A stretch of 50,646 nt of DNA, taken from NCBI GenBank assembly GCA_018369015.1, contig JAGZDD010000009.1:1-50646 (forward strand). The letters run 5' to 3'. Position 1 is the first letter of the stretch. Each line of letters begins with the position of its first letter. Shown here one piece after another: positions 1-7,459 of the stretch. The stretch is from Clostridiales bacterium (GTDB lineage: Bacteria; Bacillota; Clostridia; Lachnospirales; Lachnospiraceae). The translations under genes were made by a program, and so were the position numbers. The notes below the pieces were generated by a model. That model was not told the origin of the DNA. It ran no database searches and saw only the letters and a program-made list of their open reading frames with translations.

Positions 1-366
1 AGAATCCGTAATGCCAATACTGCAAAACATGATACAGTAGATATTCCTGCATCTAAAATGAAGGAAGCTATCGCAAAGATCCTTTTTAATGAAGGTTATA
101 TTAAAAGCTATGAAATTGTTGGTGAGGGCGTTGCACGCACCATCAAAGTGACATTAAAATATGGTCAGGATAAAAATCAGAAGACAATTACAGGTATTAA
201 GAGAATTTCCAAGCCAGGTCTTCGTGTATACGCAAACGCAGATGACATGCCAAAGGTACTTGGCGGTCTTGGCGTAGCCATCGTTTCCACAAACAAGGGC
301 GTTATCACCGACAAAGAAGCAAGAGCAGCCCACGTAGGCGGAGAAGTTTTAGCGTTTGTGTGGTGA
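1..366 (+). CDS. rpsH: 30S ribosomal protein S8, 5' end missing
   Basis: S8 binds the central domain of 16S rRNA during small-subunit assembly, and in many bacteria it represses its own operon. The reading frame is open from base 1, starting RIRNANTAKHDTVDIPASKMK. That is the usual S8 sequence from about residue 13, so only a dozen or so N-terminal residues lie outside the window. The C-terminus matches the family pattern (SNKGVITDKEAR followed by GGEVLAFVW). It is followed by rplF after 121 bases, a longer gap than elsewhere in this operon and one that holds two hairpins. The identification is secure; only the start is missing. Confidence 0.97.
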   Translation, partial: RIRNANTAKHDTVDIPASKMKEAIAKILFNEGYIKSYEIVGEGVARTIKVTLKYGQDKNQKTITGIKRISKPGLRVYANADDMPKVLGGLGVAIVSTNKGVITDKEARAAHVGGEVLAFVW

Positions 367-368
367 CC

Positions 369-435
369 TGAACACTTAGCGAGGTATTTTCGAGCTTAGT
401 GTGAAGGTCGTTCTTCGAGCGCAGCGAGAAGAACT
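369..435 (+). other. Two tandem hairpins between rpsH and rplF
   Basis: The first hairpin pairs ACACTTAGC with GCTTAGTGT (one mismatch). The second pairs GTTCTTC with GAAGAAC around an 11-base loop. Neither has a strong T-tract, so they look like processing, stability or translational-control structures rather than full terminators. The role is inferred only from position inside a ribosomal operon. Confidence 0.5.
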
Positions 436-487
436 TCCTTTATCAACAAATTTCAATTAATTTATCATATATTATGGAGGTACGGGC

Positions 488-1030
488 ATGTCACGTATAG
501 GAAGAATGCCAATCGCTATCCCTGCAGGTGTTACTGTAGATATAGCAGAAAATAATAAAGTGACTGTAAAAGGTCCTAAGGGTACTCTTGAGAGAGTTTT
601 ACCCGCTGAAATGGACATCAAAATTGAAGATGGACACATCGTTGTTACAAGACCAAATGATTTAAAGAGAATGAAATCTTTACATGGTCTTACAAGAACA
701 CTTATCAATAATATGGTTGTCGGCGTTACTGAGGGATACAAAAAAGATCTGGAAATCAACGGTGTTGGTTACAGAGCTCAGAAGCAGGGCAACAAATTAA
801 TCTTATCTTTAGGGTATTCACATCCTGTAGAAATGGTAGATCCTGACGGAGTTACCACAACACTTGATGGTCAGACTAAAATTACAGTTTCTGGTATCGA
901 TAAAGAAAAGGTTGGCCAGTATGCGGCTGAAATCAGAGACAAGAGAAGACCTGAACCTTATAAGGGCAAGGGTATTAAGTATGCTGACGAAGTTATCAGA
1001 CGTAAAGTTGGTAAGACTGGTAAGAAATAA
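488..1030 (+). CDS. rplF: 50S ribosomal protein L6
   Basis: L6 is a large-subunit protein near the sarcin-ricin loop and the factor-binding site. The 180-residue product has the normal family length and two repeated alpha/beta domains. It starts MSRIGRMPI. The C-terminal signature RDKRRPEPYKGKGIKYADE, which contacts rRNA, is intact. The ATG is preceded by GGAGG with good spacing (around 475). It lies in the spc operon between rpsH and rplR, 18 bases before rplR. Nothing unusual is visible in the protein. Confidence 0.98.
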   Translation: MSRIGRMPIAIPAGVTVDIAENNKVTVKGPKGTLERVLPAEMDIKIEDGHIVVTRPNDLKRMKSLHGLTRTLINNMVVGVTEGYKKDLEINGVGYRAQKQGNKLILSLGYSHPVEMVDPDGVTTTLDGQTKITVSGIDKEKVGQYAAEIRDKRRPEPYKGKGIKYADEVIRRKVGKTGKK

Positions 1031-1048
1031 GTAAAGGAGTGAATAATA

Positions 1049-1417
1049 ATGGTTAGCAAAGAGTCAAGAAGTAAAATTCGTGAAAATAAACACAGACGTA
1101 TGCGCCACCATCTCGCTGGAACTGCACAGCGTCCTCGTTTAGCTGTATTCAGAAGTAATAATCATATTTACGCTCAAATTATCGATGATACGGTTGGTAA
1201 TACTCTCGTAGCTGCTTCCACAATGGAAAAAGAAATCAAAGCCAGCGTTGAAAAGACAAACAACGTTGAAGCCGCTGCCGCTGTCGGCACAGCTATCGCA
1301 AAGAAAGCTTTGGAAAAAGGTATTACAGAAGTCGTATTCGATAGAGGCGGATTTATTTATCAGGGAAAAATTCAGGCATTAGCCGATGCAGCTAGAGAAG
1401 CTGGATTACAATTCTAG
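1049..1417 (+). CDS. rplR: 50S ribosomal protein L18
   Basis: L18 binds 5S rRNA and helps mount it on the central protuberance. The 122-residue product has the normal length, with a basic N-terminal tail (KESRSKIRENKHRRMRHH) and the conserved core RPRLAVFRSNNHIYAQIIDD. The end, FDRGGFIYQGKIQALADAAR, is the most conserved part of the family. It has a GGAG-type ribosome binding site and is co-transcribed with rplF and rpsE, with 15 bases separating it from rpsE. Confidence 0.98.
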   Translation: MVSKESRSKIRENKHRRMRHHLAGTAQRPRLAVFRSNNHIYAQIIDDTVGNTLVAASTMEKEIKASVEKTNNVEAAAAVGTAIAKKALEKGITEVVFDRGGFIYQGKIQALADAAREAGLQF

Positions 1418-1432
1418 CAAGGAGGAAAACAC

Positions 1433-1942
1433 ATGAAACGTACAATCATTGATGCTAGTCAATTAGAATTAACAGAAAAAGTAGTATCAATCAAACGTGT
1501 AACTAAGGTTGTTAAAGGTGGACGTAATTTTCGTTTCGCAGCTTTAGTTGTCGTTGGTGATGGCAACGGACATGTCGGCGCAGGCTTGGGAAAAGCTACG
1601 GAAATTCCTGAAGCTATCCGCAAAGGCAAAGAAGACGCTATCAAAAAACTTATCGAAGTTCCATTGGATGAAAATGGTTCTATTACACATGATAATATCG
1701 GAAAGTTCGGAAGTGCTTCCATGTTATTAAAGAGATCTCCACAGGGTACTGGTATCATCGCTGGTGGTCCTGCCCGTGCCGTTCTCGAACTTGCAGGTTA
1801 TAAGAACATCCGTACAAAAACACTTGGATCCCGCAATAAGCAGAACGTTGTTCTCGCTGCCATCGATGGCCTTGCAAATCTGACAACTCCGGAAGAAGTT
1901 GCTAAAAAGCGCGGCAAATCTGTTGAAGAGATTCTTGGGTGA
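1433..1942 (+). CDS. rpsE: 30S ribosomal protein S5
   Basis: S5 takes part in decoding accuracy and mRNA unwinding at the entry channel. The 169-residue product has the N-terminal double-stranded RNA-binding domain, including VKGGRNFRFAALVVVGDGNG and the spectinomycin-site loop. The C-terminal domain contains GGPARAVLELAGYKNIRTK. Length and order match the family. An AAGGAGG ribosome binding site sits 8 bases before the ATG. It is followed by rpmD after 16 bases. Confidence 0.98.
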   Translation: MKRTIIDASQLELTEKVVSIKRVTKVVKGGRNFRFAALVVVGDGNGHVGAGLGKATEIPEAIRKGKEDAIKKLIEVPLDENGSITHDNIGKFGSASMLLKRSPQGTGIIAGGPARAVLELAGYKNIRTKTLGSRNKQNVVLAAIDGLANLTTPEEVAKKRGKSVEEILG

Positions 1943-1958
1943 GAAGGAGGCATAAAAA

Positions 1959-2141
1959 ATGGCAGATAAATTAAAGATTACTTTAGTTAAATCTACAATT
2001 GGTGCAGTTCCTAAACATAGAAAAACTGTGGAAGCTCTCGGTCTTAGAAAACTTCATCACACAGTAGAATTGCCAAATAACGCAGCAGTCAAAGGTATGG
2101 TAAATCAGGTAAAACACCTTGTAAAGGTTGAAGAAATCTAA
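1959..2141 (+). CDS. rpmD: 50S ribosomal protein L30
   Basis: L30 is a small large-subunit protein with a ferredoxin-like fold. The 60-residue product is full length for the bacterial form. It starts MADKLKITLVKSTIGAVPKHRKTVEALGLRKL and ends with the expected VKHLVKVEEI. Its position between rpsE and rplO is the standard one. An AAGGAGG site precedes the ATG. Confidence 0.97.
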   Translation: MADKLKITLVKSTIGAVPKHRKTVEALGLRKLHHTVELPNNAAVKGMVNQVKHLVKVEEI

Positions 2142-2172
2142 TTTATCAAAAATCGAGTAAGGAGGTGCAAAA

Positions 2173-2613
2173 ATGAATTTATCAGAATTAAAACCAGCCG
2201 TTGGTTCTAAGCACAGTGATAATTTCAGAAGAGGCCGTGGACATGGTTCAGGAAACGGTAAGACAGCAGGTAAGGGTCACAAAGGCCAGAAAGCTCGTTC
2301 CGGAGCTACAAGACCAGGTTTTGAAGGTGGCCAGATGCCTTTATATAGACGTATTCCTAAGAGAGGCTTTACAAACATCAACAGTCTTGAGATCGTTGGA
2401 ATTAACGTAGACGTTTTAAATAGATTTGAAGATGGTGCTGAGGTTACTGTTGAAACTCTTGTTGAAGCTGGTATCGTTAAGAACCCAAAAGATGGCGTAA
2501 AGATTCTTGGAAACGGTGAGCTTACTAAAAAGTTAACGGTTAAAGCAAATGCCTTCAGTGCAGGTGCAACAGAGAAAATTCAGGCTCTTGGTGGAACAGT
2601 TGAGGTGATCTAA
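2173..2613 (+). CDS. rplO: 50S ribosomal protein L15
   Basis: L15 is a late-assembly protein of the large subunit that reaches into domain II of 23S rRNA. The 146-residue product has the long glycine- and arginine-rich N-terminal extension (RRGRGHGSGNGKTAGKGHKGQKAR) and the conserved GFEGGQMPLYRRIPKRGF. Its TAA overlaps the ATG of secY by one base (TAATG). This usually signals translational coupling of L15 and SecY. Confidence 0.98.
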   Translation: MNLSELKPAVGSKHSDNFRRGRGHGSGNGKTAGKGHKGQKARSGATRPGFEGGQMPLYRRIPKRGFTNINSLEIVGINVDVLNRFEDGAEVTVETLVEAGIVKNPKDGVKILGNGELTKKLTVKANAFSAGATEKIQALGGTVEVI

Positions 2614-3941
2614 TGCTGGCAACACTTAAAAATGCATTCAAAGTAAAAGATATACGTTCCCGTATATTATTTACTTTTGTAATGCTCATCATTGTCAGAC
2701 TGGGTGCCGCAATACCGACACCTGGAGTGAAAAGTGATGTTTTTGCCGCCTGGTTTGCAGGTCAAACTGCAAATACAGGCGGTGCTCTGGATTTCTTTAA
2801 TGCAATGACTGGCGGTTCGTTTACACAGATGTCAATTTTTGCATTAAGCATTACCCCATATATTACATCGTCCATTATTATGCAGCTTTTAACCATTGCT
2901 ATTCCAAAGCTCGAGGAAATGCAGCGTGACGGCGAGGATGGCCGTAAGAAGATTCGTGAGATTACACGTTATGTAACGATTGGCCTTTCCTTGATCGAAG
3001 GTCTTGCTATGGGTATCGGATTCGCAAGAGCCGGATACCTGAGCCATAATAATGCACTCGGTGTGATTATTGTTATGTTCACCCTTACGGCAGGTTCTTC
3101 CCTGCTTATGTGGATGGGCGAACAGATCACTGAAAAGGGCGTAGGCAATGGTATTTCAATCGTATTGTTAATCAATATTGTGTCAAGAATACCGGAAGAT
3201 TTCCAGTTGCTTTATGACAAATTTATTTCCGGAGCCAGCAATATAGTCACAGGTGGGCTTGCTGCTCTTGTGATTCTTGCAGTGATCGTTCTTACCATTG
3301 TCCTTGTTGTTTATCTTCAGGGCGGTGAGCGGAGGATTCCGGTACAGTATTCAAAAAAAGTAGTCGGAAGAAGAATGGTTGGCGGCCAGTCCACAAATAT
3401 TCCCTTGAAGGTAAATACTGCCGGTGTTATTCCGATTATCTTTGCCTCATCAATTTTGTCTCTTCCAGGCATTATTGTGAATTTTGTCGGTAAGACTCCA
3501 GGCGGCTTCTGGGGCCATATTTTGAAAGGATTAAACAGCAATAACTGGTGCGTGCCTGCAACGCCGTGGTACAGCATTGGGCTGATCCTTTATATTGTTA
3601 TGGTTATTTTCTTTGCTTATTTCTATACCGCTGTCACCTTTAATCCGATGGAGATTGCGGATAATATGAAGAAGCAGGGCGGTTTTATACCGGGTATTCG
3701 CCCTGGAAAACCGACGGTAGAATATCTGACAAAAATATTGAATAATATCATATTCATCGGAGCCTGCGGTCTTGTGATTGTAGCTTTTATTCCGATCTTT
3801 TTCAATGGTGTATTTGGTGCTAATGTTTCTTTCGGCGGAACATCAATTATCATTATTGTCGGCGTTGTGCTTGAAACAATGAAGCAGGTGGAATCTATGA
3901 TGCTTGTACGTCACTACAAAGGGTTCCTCAACGAGAATTAA
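2613..3941 (+). CDS. secY: Preprotein translocase channel subunit SecY
   Basis: SecY forms the protein-conducting channel of the cytoplasmic membrane together with SecE and SecG. The 442-residue product has the expected length and about ten hydrophobic segments. Visible landmarks are the TM2a plug region (GGSFTQMSIFALSITPYITSSI) and the cytoplasmic loop that engages SecA and the ribosome (ERRIPVQYSKKVVGRR). A second conserved loop, NPMEIADNMKKQGGFIPGIRPGKPT, follows. It is translationally coupled to rplO by a TAATG overlap. A terminator-like hairpin follows directly, separating it from adk, which is unusual because secY-adk-map are often one transcript. Confidence 0.98.
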   Translation: MLATLKNAFKVKDIRSRILFTFVMLIIVRLGAAIPTPGVKSDVFAAWFAGQTANTGGALDFFNAMTGGSFTQMSIFALSITPYITSSIIMQLLTIAIPKLEEMQRDGEDGRKKIREITRYVTIGLSLIEGLAMGIGFARAGYLSHNNALGVIIVMFTLTAGSSLLMWMGEQITEKGVGNGISIVLLINIVSRIPEDFQLLYDKFISGASNIVTGGLAALVILAVIVLTIVLVVYLQGGERRIPVQYSKKVVGRRMVGGQSTNIPLKVNTAGVIPIIFASSILSLPGIIVNFVGKTPGGFWGHILKGLNSNNWCVPATPWYSIGLILYIVMVIFFAYFYTAVTFNPMEIADNMKKQGGFIPGIRPGKPTVEYLTKILNNIIFIGACGLVIVAFIPIFFNGVFGANVSFGGTSIIIIVGVVLETMKQVESMMLVRHYKGFLNEN

Positions 3942-3948
3942 CATTACT

Positions 3949-3992
3949 GCTGCGGTATTTGACTCCTTGGGTTTCAAATAGCGCAGCTTTTA
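3949..3992 (+). terminator. Intrinsic terminator after secY
   Basis: GCTGCG-G-TATTTGA (3949-3962) pairs with TCAAATA-G-CGCAGC (3974-3987) with a single G/G mismatch around an 11-base loop. The run TTTTATAT follows. It lies 8 bases after the secY stop, so it probably ends or attenuates the spc transcript. Confidence 0.75.
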
Positions 3993-4044
3993 TATGTTGT
4001 GGAGCTGTGCACGGCGCGGCTCGGATGCTTAATAGAAATAAATA

Positions 4045-4157
4045 GTCACAGGTCAGCCATGCCATCTCGGATTCACGCAGCTAACGCTGCCCACCGCCGC
4101 TCTTGCGGCTGAATCCTCGATTATGACGTATTATCAGCCGCATAGCTGAATAGTTAC
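4045..4157. repeat. Dispersed palindromic element, copy A
   Basis: This 113-base element is related to a second copy at 27385-27557. The two share a core with nested hairpins: GCAGC/GCTGC, GCCGC/GCGGC and an outer stem GGATTCA/TGAATCC. In the other copy the outer stem is GGATTTA/TAAATCC, a compensatory change. The right terminus GCATAGCTGAATAGTTAC resembles the other copy's terminal repeat, while the left terminus here has diverged. It contains no reading frame. It looks like a MITE or REP-like element and sits in the adk leader region. Confidence 0.65.
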
Positions 4158-4185
4158 TGGAAATAATACCTTTTCAAGTTAGGTA

Positions 4186-4214
4186 TTGTTTTAACATGCT
4201 TTTTGTATTATACT
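4186..4214 (+). promoter_or_regulatory. Promoter of adk
   Basis: TTGTTT (4186-4191) is followed by a 17-base spacer and TATACT (4209-4214). It lies 270 bases before adk, so the transcript has a long leader. It gives adk-map-KOW-infA their own start after the secY terminator. Confidence 0.7.
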
Positions 4215-4301
4215 AAAAGCAGTGCCCGGATTTTTCTGCCATTTTACTCAAGTGAAATGTTGCGTTGTGAAAGCGGCAATCCGTAACAGTTCCGATGGTG
4301 G

Positions 4302-4405
4302 TTTATTGTCTGGCTTTTGCCGGACAATAGGCTTCGGATGCCTATCTGATGTATAAACAGAGGCAATATTATGCTTACAAGCAAGCTTGATGCTTGTTTT
4401 TACCT
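4302..4405 (+). promoter_or_regulatory. Structured leader and possible attenuator of adk
   Basis: There are three nested or successive stems. TATTGTCTGGC pairs with GCCGGACAATA (4304-4329, with wobble pairs). TAAACAGAGG pairs with CCTCTGTTTA (about 4352-4402). Inside that, ACAAGCA pairs with TGCTTGT (about 4377-4397) and is followed directly by TTTTTA. The inner hairpin plus T-run looks like a terminator. The outer stem uses bases beyond it, so this could be a switchable attenuator. The function is inferred; no known riboswitch core was recognised. Confidence 0.5.
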
Positions 4406-4483
4406 CTGTTTACCCACCTCCGGAATGGTTACGTTAATTCGGGTGGAACAAATTGTTGGACATATGAATGGAGGATAATTATT

Positions 4484-5131
4484 ATGAAAATAATTATGCT
4501 GGGTGCTCCTGGTGCCGGAAAAGGCACACAGGCAAAGAAAATTGCAGAAGTGTGCAATGTTCCTCATATATCAACCGGAGATATTTTCAGGGCCAATATC
4601 AAAAATGGTACAGCTCTTGGCGCTAAGGCGAAAGAGTACATGGACAAGGGCCTGCTTGTACCGGATGAATTGGTCTGCGATCTCGTTGTTGATCGAATTC
4701 AACAATCTGACTGCGAAAAAGGGTATATTCTCGATGGCTTCCCAAGAACGATTCCTCAGGCAGAAGCTTTGACAAATGCCCTTAATGCGATCGGACAGAA
4801 GATGGATTTTGCCATTAATATTGAAGTTCCTGACGAAAATATTGTTCAGAGAATGTCTGGCCGCCGTGCATGCGTTGGATGTGGAGCAACATACCATGTG
4901 GTTTATAATCCGACAAAGGTTGAAGGTGTATGCGATGCGTGCGGCGAAGCCCTCATTCTTCGTGATGATGATAAACCGGAAACTGTGAAAAACCGTCTGA
5001 ATGTGTACCATGACCAGACACAGCCGTTAATCGACTATTATACAAAGGAAGGTATTCTTGTCGAGGTAGATGGAACGAAAGCTATGGATGAAGTATTTTC
5101 TGACATCCTCAAGGTTTTAGGAGTTCACTGA
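4484..5131 (+). CDS. adk: Adenylate kinase, zinc-LID type
   Basis: Adenylate kinase converts ATP and AMP to two ADP in the cytoplasm. The P-loop is GAPGAGKGTQ near the N-terminus. The AMP site is STGDIFR, and the catalytic arginine segment DGFPRT is present. The LID carries two cysteine pairs (CVGCGATYH and CDACG), as in the zinc-binding Gram-positive form. The ATG at 4484 is chosen because GGAGG lies just upstream and the protein then begins MKIIMLGAPGAGKG, giving the usual 215 residues. An in-frame ATG 90 bases earlier has no support. It is followed by map after one base. Confidence 0.98.
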   Translation: MKIIMLGAPGAGKGTQAKKIAEVCNVPHISTGDIFRANIKNGTALGAKAKEYMDKGLLVPDELVCDLVVDRIQQSDCEKGYILDGFPRTIPQAEALTNALNAIGQKMDFAINIEVPDENIVQRMSGRRACVGCGATYHVVYNPTKVEGVCDACGEALILRDDDKPETVKNRLNVYHDQTQPLIDYYTKEGILVEVDGTKAMDEVFSDILKVLGVH

Positions 5132-5132
5132 T

Positions 5133-5900
5133 ATGTCAGTAAGTATAAAATCTCCGAAGCAGATTGAGCTTATGCGTGAGGCCGGCCGGCTGCTGGCGAT
5201 CATGCATGACGAGCTGCATAAAGCGTTGAAGCCGGGCATGTCTACATGGGATATTGACAGGCTTGGCGAAACGATCATCCGTGATTTTGGCTGTATTCCT
5301 AATTTTAAAAATTATAATGGATACCCGGCCTCCATATGTGTATCTGTTAATGATGAGGTCGTTCACGGAATACCTTCAAAGCACCATATTCTTCAGGAGG
5401 GAGATATTGTCAGCCTGGATGCAGGCTTGATTTACAAGGGGCTTCATTCGGATGCAGCCAGGACATGGGGGATTGGAGAAATTGCCCCTGAAGCTGCCCG
5501 CCTGATCGAAGTGACAAAGCAGAGCTTTTTTGAAGGTATAAAACTGGCAAAAGAAGGAAATCATTTATATGAGATTTCCGCCGCTATTCAGGATTATGTG
5601 GAAGCCCATGGCTATAGCGTTGTGCGCGATCTTGTAGGCCACGGGATTGGAACACATCTTCACGAAGACCCTCAGATTCCTAATTTTCGACAGAGAGGCA
5701 GAGGACTTAAGCTACAGGCAGGAATGACTTTGGCGATCGAGCCTATGGTCAATGCTGGCAGCTATGATGTGGAGTGGCTTGACGATGACTGGACGGTTGT
5801 TACCGAAGATGGTTCCCTTTCTGCTCATTATGAAAATACGATTCTCGTAACAAAGGACGGCTGCGAGATATTGACCTTATTGCCAGACACTTTACAGTAA
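5133..5900 (+). CDS. map: Methionine aminopeptidase, type I
   Basis: This enzyme removes the initiator methionine from nascent proteins. The 255-residue product has the pita-bread fold of type I enzymes. All five metal ligands are visible: Asp in SLDAG, Asp in HSDAARTW, His in GHGIGTHLHEDP, Glu in AIEPM and Glu in HYENT. It starts one base after the adk stop. An AGGAG inside the adk 3' end serves as ribosome binding site, so the two genes are probably translationally coupled. Confidence 0.98.
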   Translation: MSVSIKSPKQIELMREAGRLLAIMHDELHKALKPGMSTWDIDRLGETIIRDFGCIPNFKNYNGYPASICVSVNDEVVHGIPSKHHILQEGDIVSLDAGLIYKGLHSDAARTWGIGEIAPEAARLIEVTKQSFFEGIKLAKEGNHLYEISAAIQDYVEAHGYSVVRDLVGHGIGTHLHEDPQIPNFRQRGRGLKLQAGMTLAIEPMVNAGSYDVEWLDDDWTVVTEDGSLSAHYENTILVTKDGCEILTLLPDTLQ

Positions 5901-5915
5901 AGTCAGGGGTTTTCT

Positions 5916-6203
5916 ATGAGGAAAGTAAATATCAGTCATTATGGAATCGTACCCGGACAGATTGTTATATCGAAGGCCGGACACGACCAGGGAAAAATAT
6001 ATGCCGTTGTCAAAGTGCAGGCAGATGGCGTATGGCTGTCTGATGGCCGGATACGGACGCTTGAGCGGCCGAAGTTTAAAAAGTATAAGCATATCCAGAA
6101 AACACTGGAGGTTATTTTGCAGGTGCCTGAGCCAGACTGCCAAAATGGGCTGACAAACGTCCATATTTTTAAAGCCATTAAAGTATATGCTTCAAAGTTA
6201 TAA
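5916..6203 (+). CDS. KOW-domain RNA-binding protein
   Basis: This is a small 95-residue basic protein. Its N-terminal half carries a KOW-type motif (PGQIVISKAGHDQGKIYAVVKV) like those of L14e, L24 and NusG-related proteins. It lies between map and infA, where many Clostridia carry such a gene. A role in RNA or ribosome binding is inferred from the KOW domain and the location; no exact function is known to me. It starts 15 bases after map and ends 16 bases before infA, so it is part of the same transcript. Confidence 0.85.
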   Translation: MRKVNISHYGIVPGQIVISKAGHDQGKIYAVVKVQADGVWLSDGRIRTLERPKFKKYKHIQKTLEVILQVPEPDCQNGLTNVHIFKAIKVYASKL

Positions 6204-6219
6204 ATCAGGAGGAATAAGA

Positions 6220-6438
6220 ATGTCGAAATCAGATGTTATTGAAGTTGAAGGTGTTGTTGTTGAGAAGCTGCCAAATGCCATGTTTCAGGTAGAGCTGGAA
6301 AATGGCCATAAGGTCCTGGCTCATATCAGCGGAAAGCTGCGTATGAATTTTATTAAAATTTTACCAGGTGATAAAGTAACAATTGAATTATCTCCGTATG
6401 ATTTAACAAAAGGAAGAATTATTTGGAGAGATAAGTAA
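6220..6438 (+). CDS. infA: Translation initiation factor IF-1
   Basis: IF-1 blocks the ribosomal A site during initiation. The product is 72 residues, the normal length, with an S1/OB fold and the conserved MSKSDVIEVEG, FQVELENGHKVLAHISGK and RGRIIWR-like end (KGRIIWRDK). The ATG at 6220 follows AGGAGG and gives the canonical N-terminus. A longer frame starting at 6187 overlaps the KOW gene and is not supported. A strong promoter begins only 9 bases after its stop. Confidence 0.97.
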   Translation: MSKSDVIEVEGVVVEKLPNAMFQVELENGHKVLAHISGKLRMNFIKILPGDKVTIELSPYDLTKGRIIWRDK

Positions 6439-6446
6439 ATTTGCGC

Positions 6447-6476
6447 TTGACATGTGCCAAATTATGGTGTTATAAT
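6447..6476 (+). promoter_or_regulatory. Consensus promoter of rpmJ
   Basis: Perfect TTGACA (6447-6452) and TATAAT (6471-6476) are separated by 18 bases, right after the infA stop. Transcription should start near 6483 and run into rpmJ. Confidence 0.85.
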
Positions 6477-6509
6477 GTAGAGCGGACGTTTTGAAAGGAG
6501 AGATTTGTT

Positions 6510-6623
6510 GTGAAGGTTAGATCATCCGTAAAGCCTATTTGCGAAAAATGCAAAATCATTAAGAGAAAAGGCAGTATTCGCGTTATTTGCGAAAATCCTA
6601 AGCACAAACAGAGACAGGGCTGA
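6510..6623 (+). CDS. rpmJ: 50S ribosomal protein L36, zinc-ribbon form
   Basis: This is a 37-residue protein starting with GTG: MKVRSSVKPICEKCKIIKR and on to CENPKHKQRQG. The zinc ligands Cys-X2-Cys, Cys and His are all present, so it is the zinc-containing C+ form. An AAAGGAGAG site lies upstream of the GTG. Its place between infA and rpsM is the standard one. Here it has its own consensus promoter and a terminator 32 bases downstream, so it may be expressed partly as a single-gene transcript. Confidence 0.97.
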   Translation: MKVRSSVKPICEKCKIIKRKGSIRVICENPKHKQRQG

Positions 6624-6654
6624 TTTTTCAGGCTTGTTATTTGTAATGTTTACC

Positions 6655-6683
6655 TTTTAATGACAACGTCATTAAAATTTTTT
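6655..6683 (+). terminator. Intrinsic terminator after rpmJ
   Basis: TTTTAATGAC and GTCATTAAAA form a perfect 10-base stem with loop AAC, followed by six T. It splits rpmJ from the rpsM operon or acts as an attenuator for it. Confidence 0.85.
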
Positions 6684-7061
6684 ATGCGGCTGCAGTGAGA
6701 AACACCAGGAGGTGTTGTATCACTTTATTATATACGTGCATGTGCGCCTTATGCGCAGCATTGGCGTACGTCGCGGTTTAGTTCCGCAGATTCCGTCATT
6801 TATTTGCGGGGCTTGCAGGTTACTGTTTACAGTAACCTTGTCTGCATGTCTAAAGATAAAAGCAGACTTGGCATAAAGAATTAGCCTTTATGCCCAGGCT
6901 ATAATTGTTACATACTCAATTATAGCGATTCATTTAATCAGTAACGAAATTATGAGAATATGAGTCGGCGCTGTATAAGCATTTCACCGTGTGCAGGAGC
7001 TGTACATGTTATATAGAAGAAACTCATACGAAAACAGAATAACCAGTGGAGGTGTAATTAC
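6684..7061 (+). promoter_or_regulatory. Long structured leader before rpsM
   Basis: These 378 bases have no gene. Three perfect hairpins are visible. GGTTACTG/CAGTAACC lies at 6818-6837 with loop TTTA. GGCATAAAG/CTTTATGCC is at 6870-6894, and CTATAATTG/CAATTATAG is at 6899-6925. A short TGCGC/GCGCA stem also lies near 6744-6758. I found no clear promoter. The tract could be a ribosomal-protein autoregulatory leader for the rpsM-rplQ operon or a set of small palindromic repeats; neither can be decided from one sequence. Confidence 0.5.
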
Positions 7062-7430
7062 ATGGCTCGTATCAGTGGTGTAGATTTACCAAGAGAAAAG
7101 CGTGTTGAAATCGGTCTTACTTATGTATATGGTATCGGTAGAGTAAGCTCAAATCGTATCCTTAAAGAAGCAGGCGTTAATCCCGACACACGTGTCAGAG
7201 ACTTGACTGACGAAGAAGTGGCCAAAATCCGTGATATTATTGATGCGTCTCAGGTAGTTGAAGGTGATTTACGTCGTGAAATCGCAATGAATATCAAGAG
7301 ACTTCAGGAAATCGGATGTTATAGAGGGATCAGACACAGAAAAGGACTGCCGGTTCGCGGTCAGAAGACAAAGACGAACGCAAGAACAAGAAAAGGTCCT
7401 AAGAGAACAGTAGCAAATAAGAAGAAGTAA
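7062..7430 (+). CDS. rpsM: 30S ribosomal protein S13
   Basis: S13 lies at the head of the small subunit and contacts the P-site tRNA and the central protuberance. The 122-residue product has the family length, beginning MARISGVDLPREKRVEIGLTYVYGIG. It has the helix-hairpin-helix region and the basic C-terminal tail RGQKTKTNARTRKGPKRTVANKKK. A GGAGG site precedes the ATG. It is the first gene of the alpha operon here, followed by rpsK after 29 bases. Confidence 0.98.
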   Translation: MARISGVDLPREKRVEIGLTYVYGIGRVSSNRILKEAGVNPDTRVRDLTDEEVAKIRDIIDASQVVEGDLRREIAMNIKRLQEIGCYRGIRHRKGLPVRGQKTKTNARTRKGPKRTVANKKK

Positions 7431-7459
7431 TATAATATCCTGATAGGAGGTTTTGGTCA

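Noticed and set aside
4394..4483. Longer N-terminus for adenylate kinase
   Set aside because: The extra 30 codons cover the leader hairpin and ribosome binding site, and the family starts exactly at MKIIMLGAPGAGKG.
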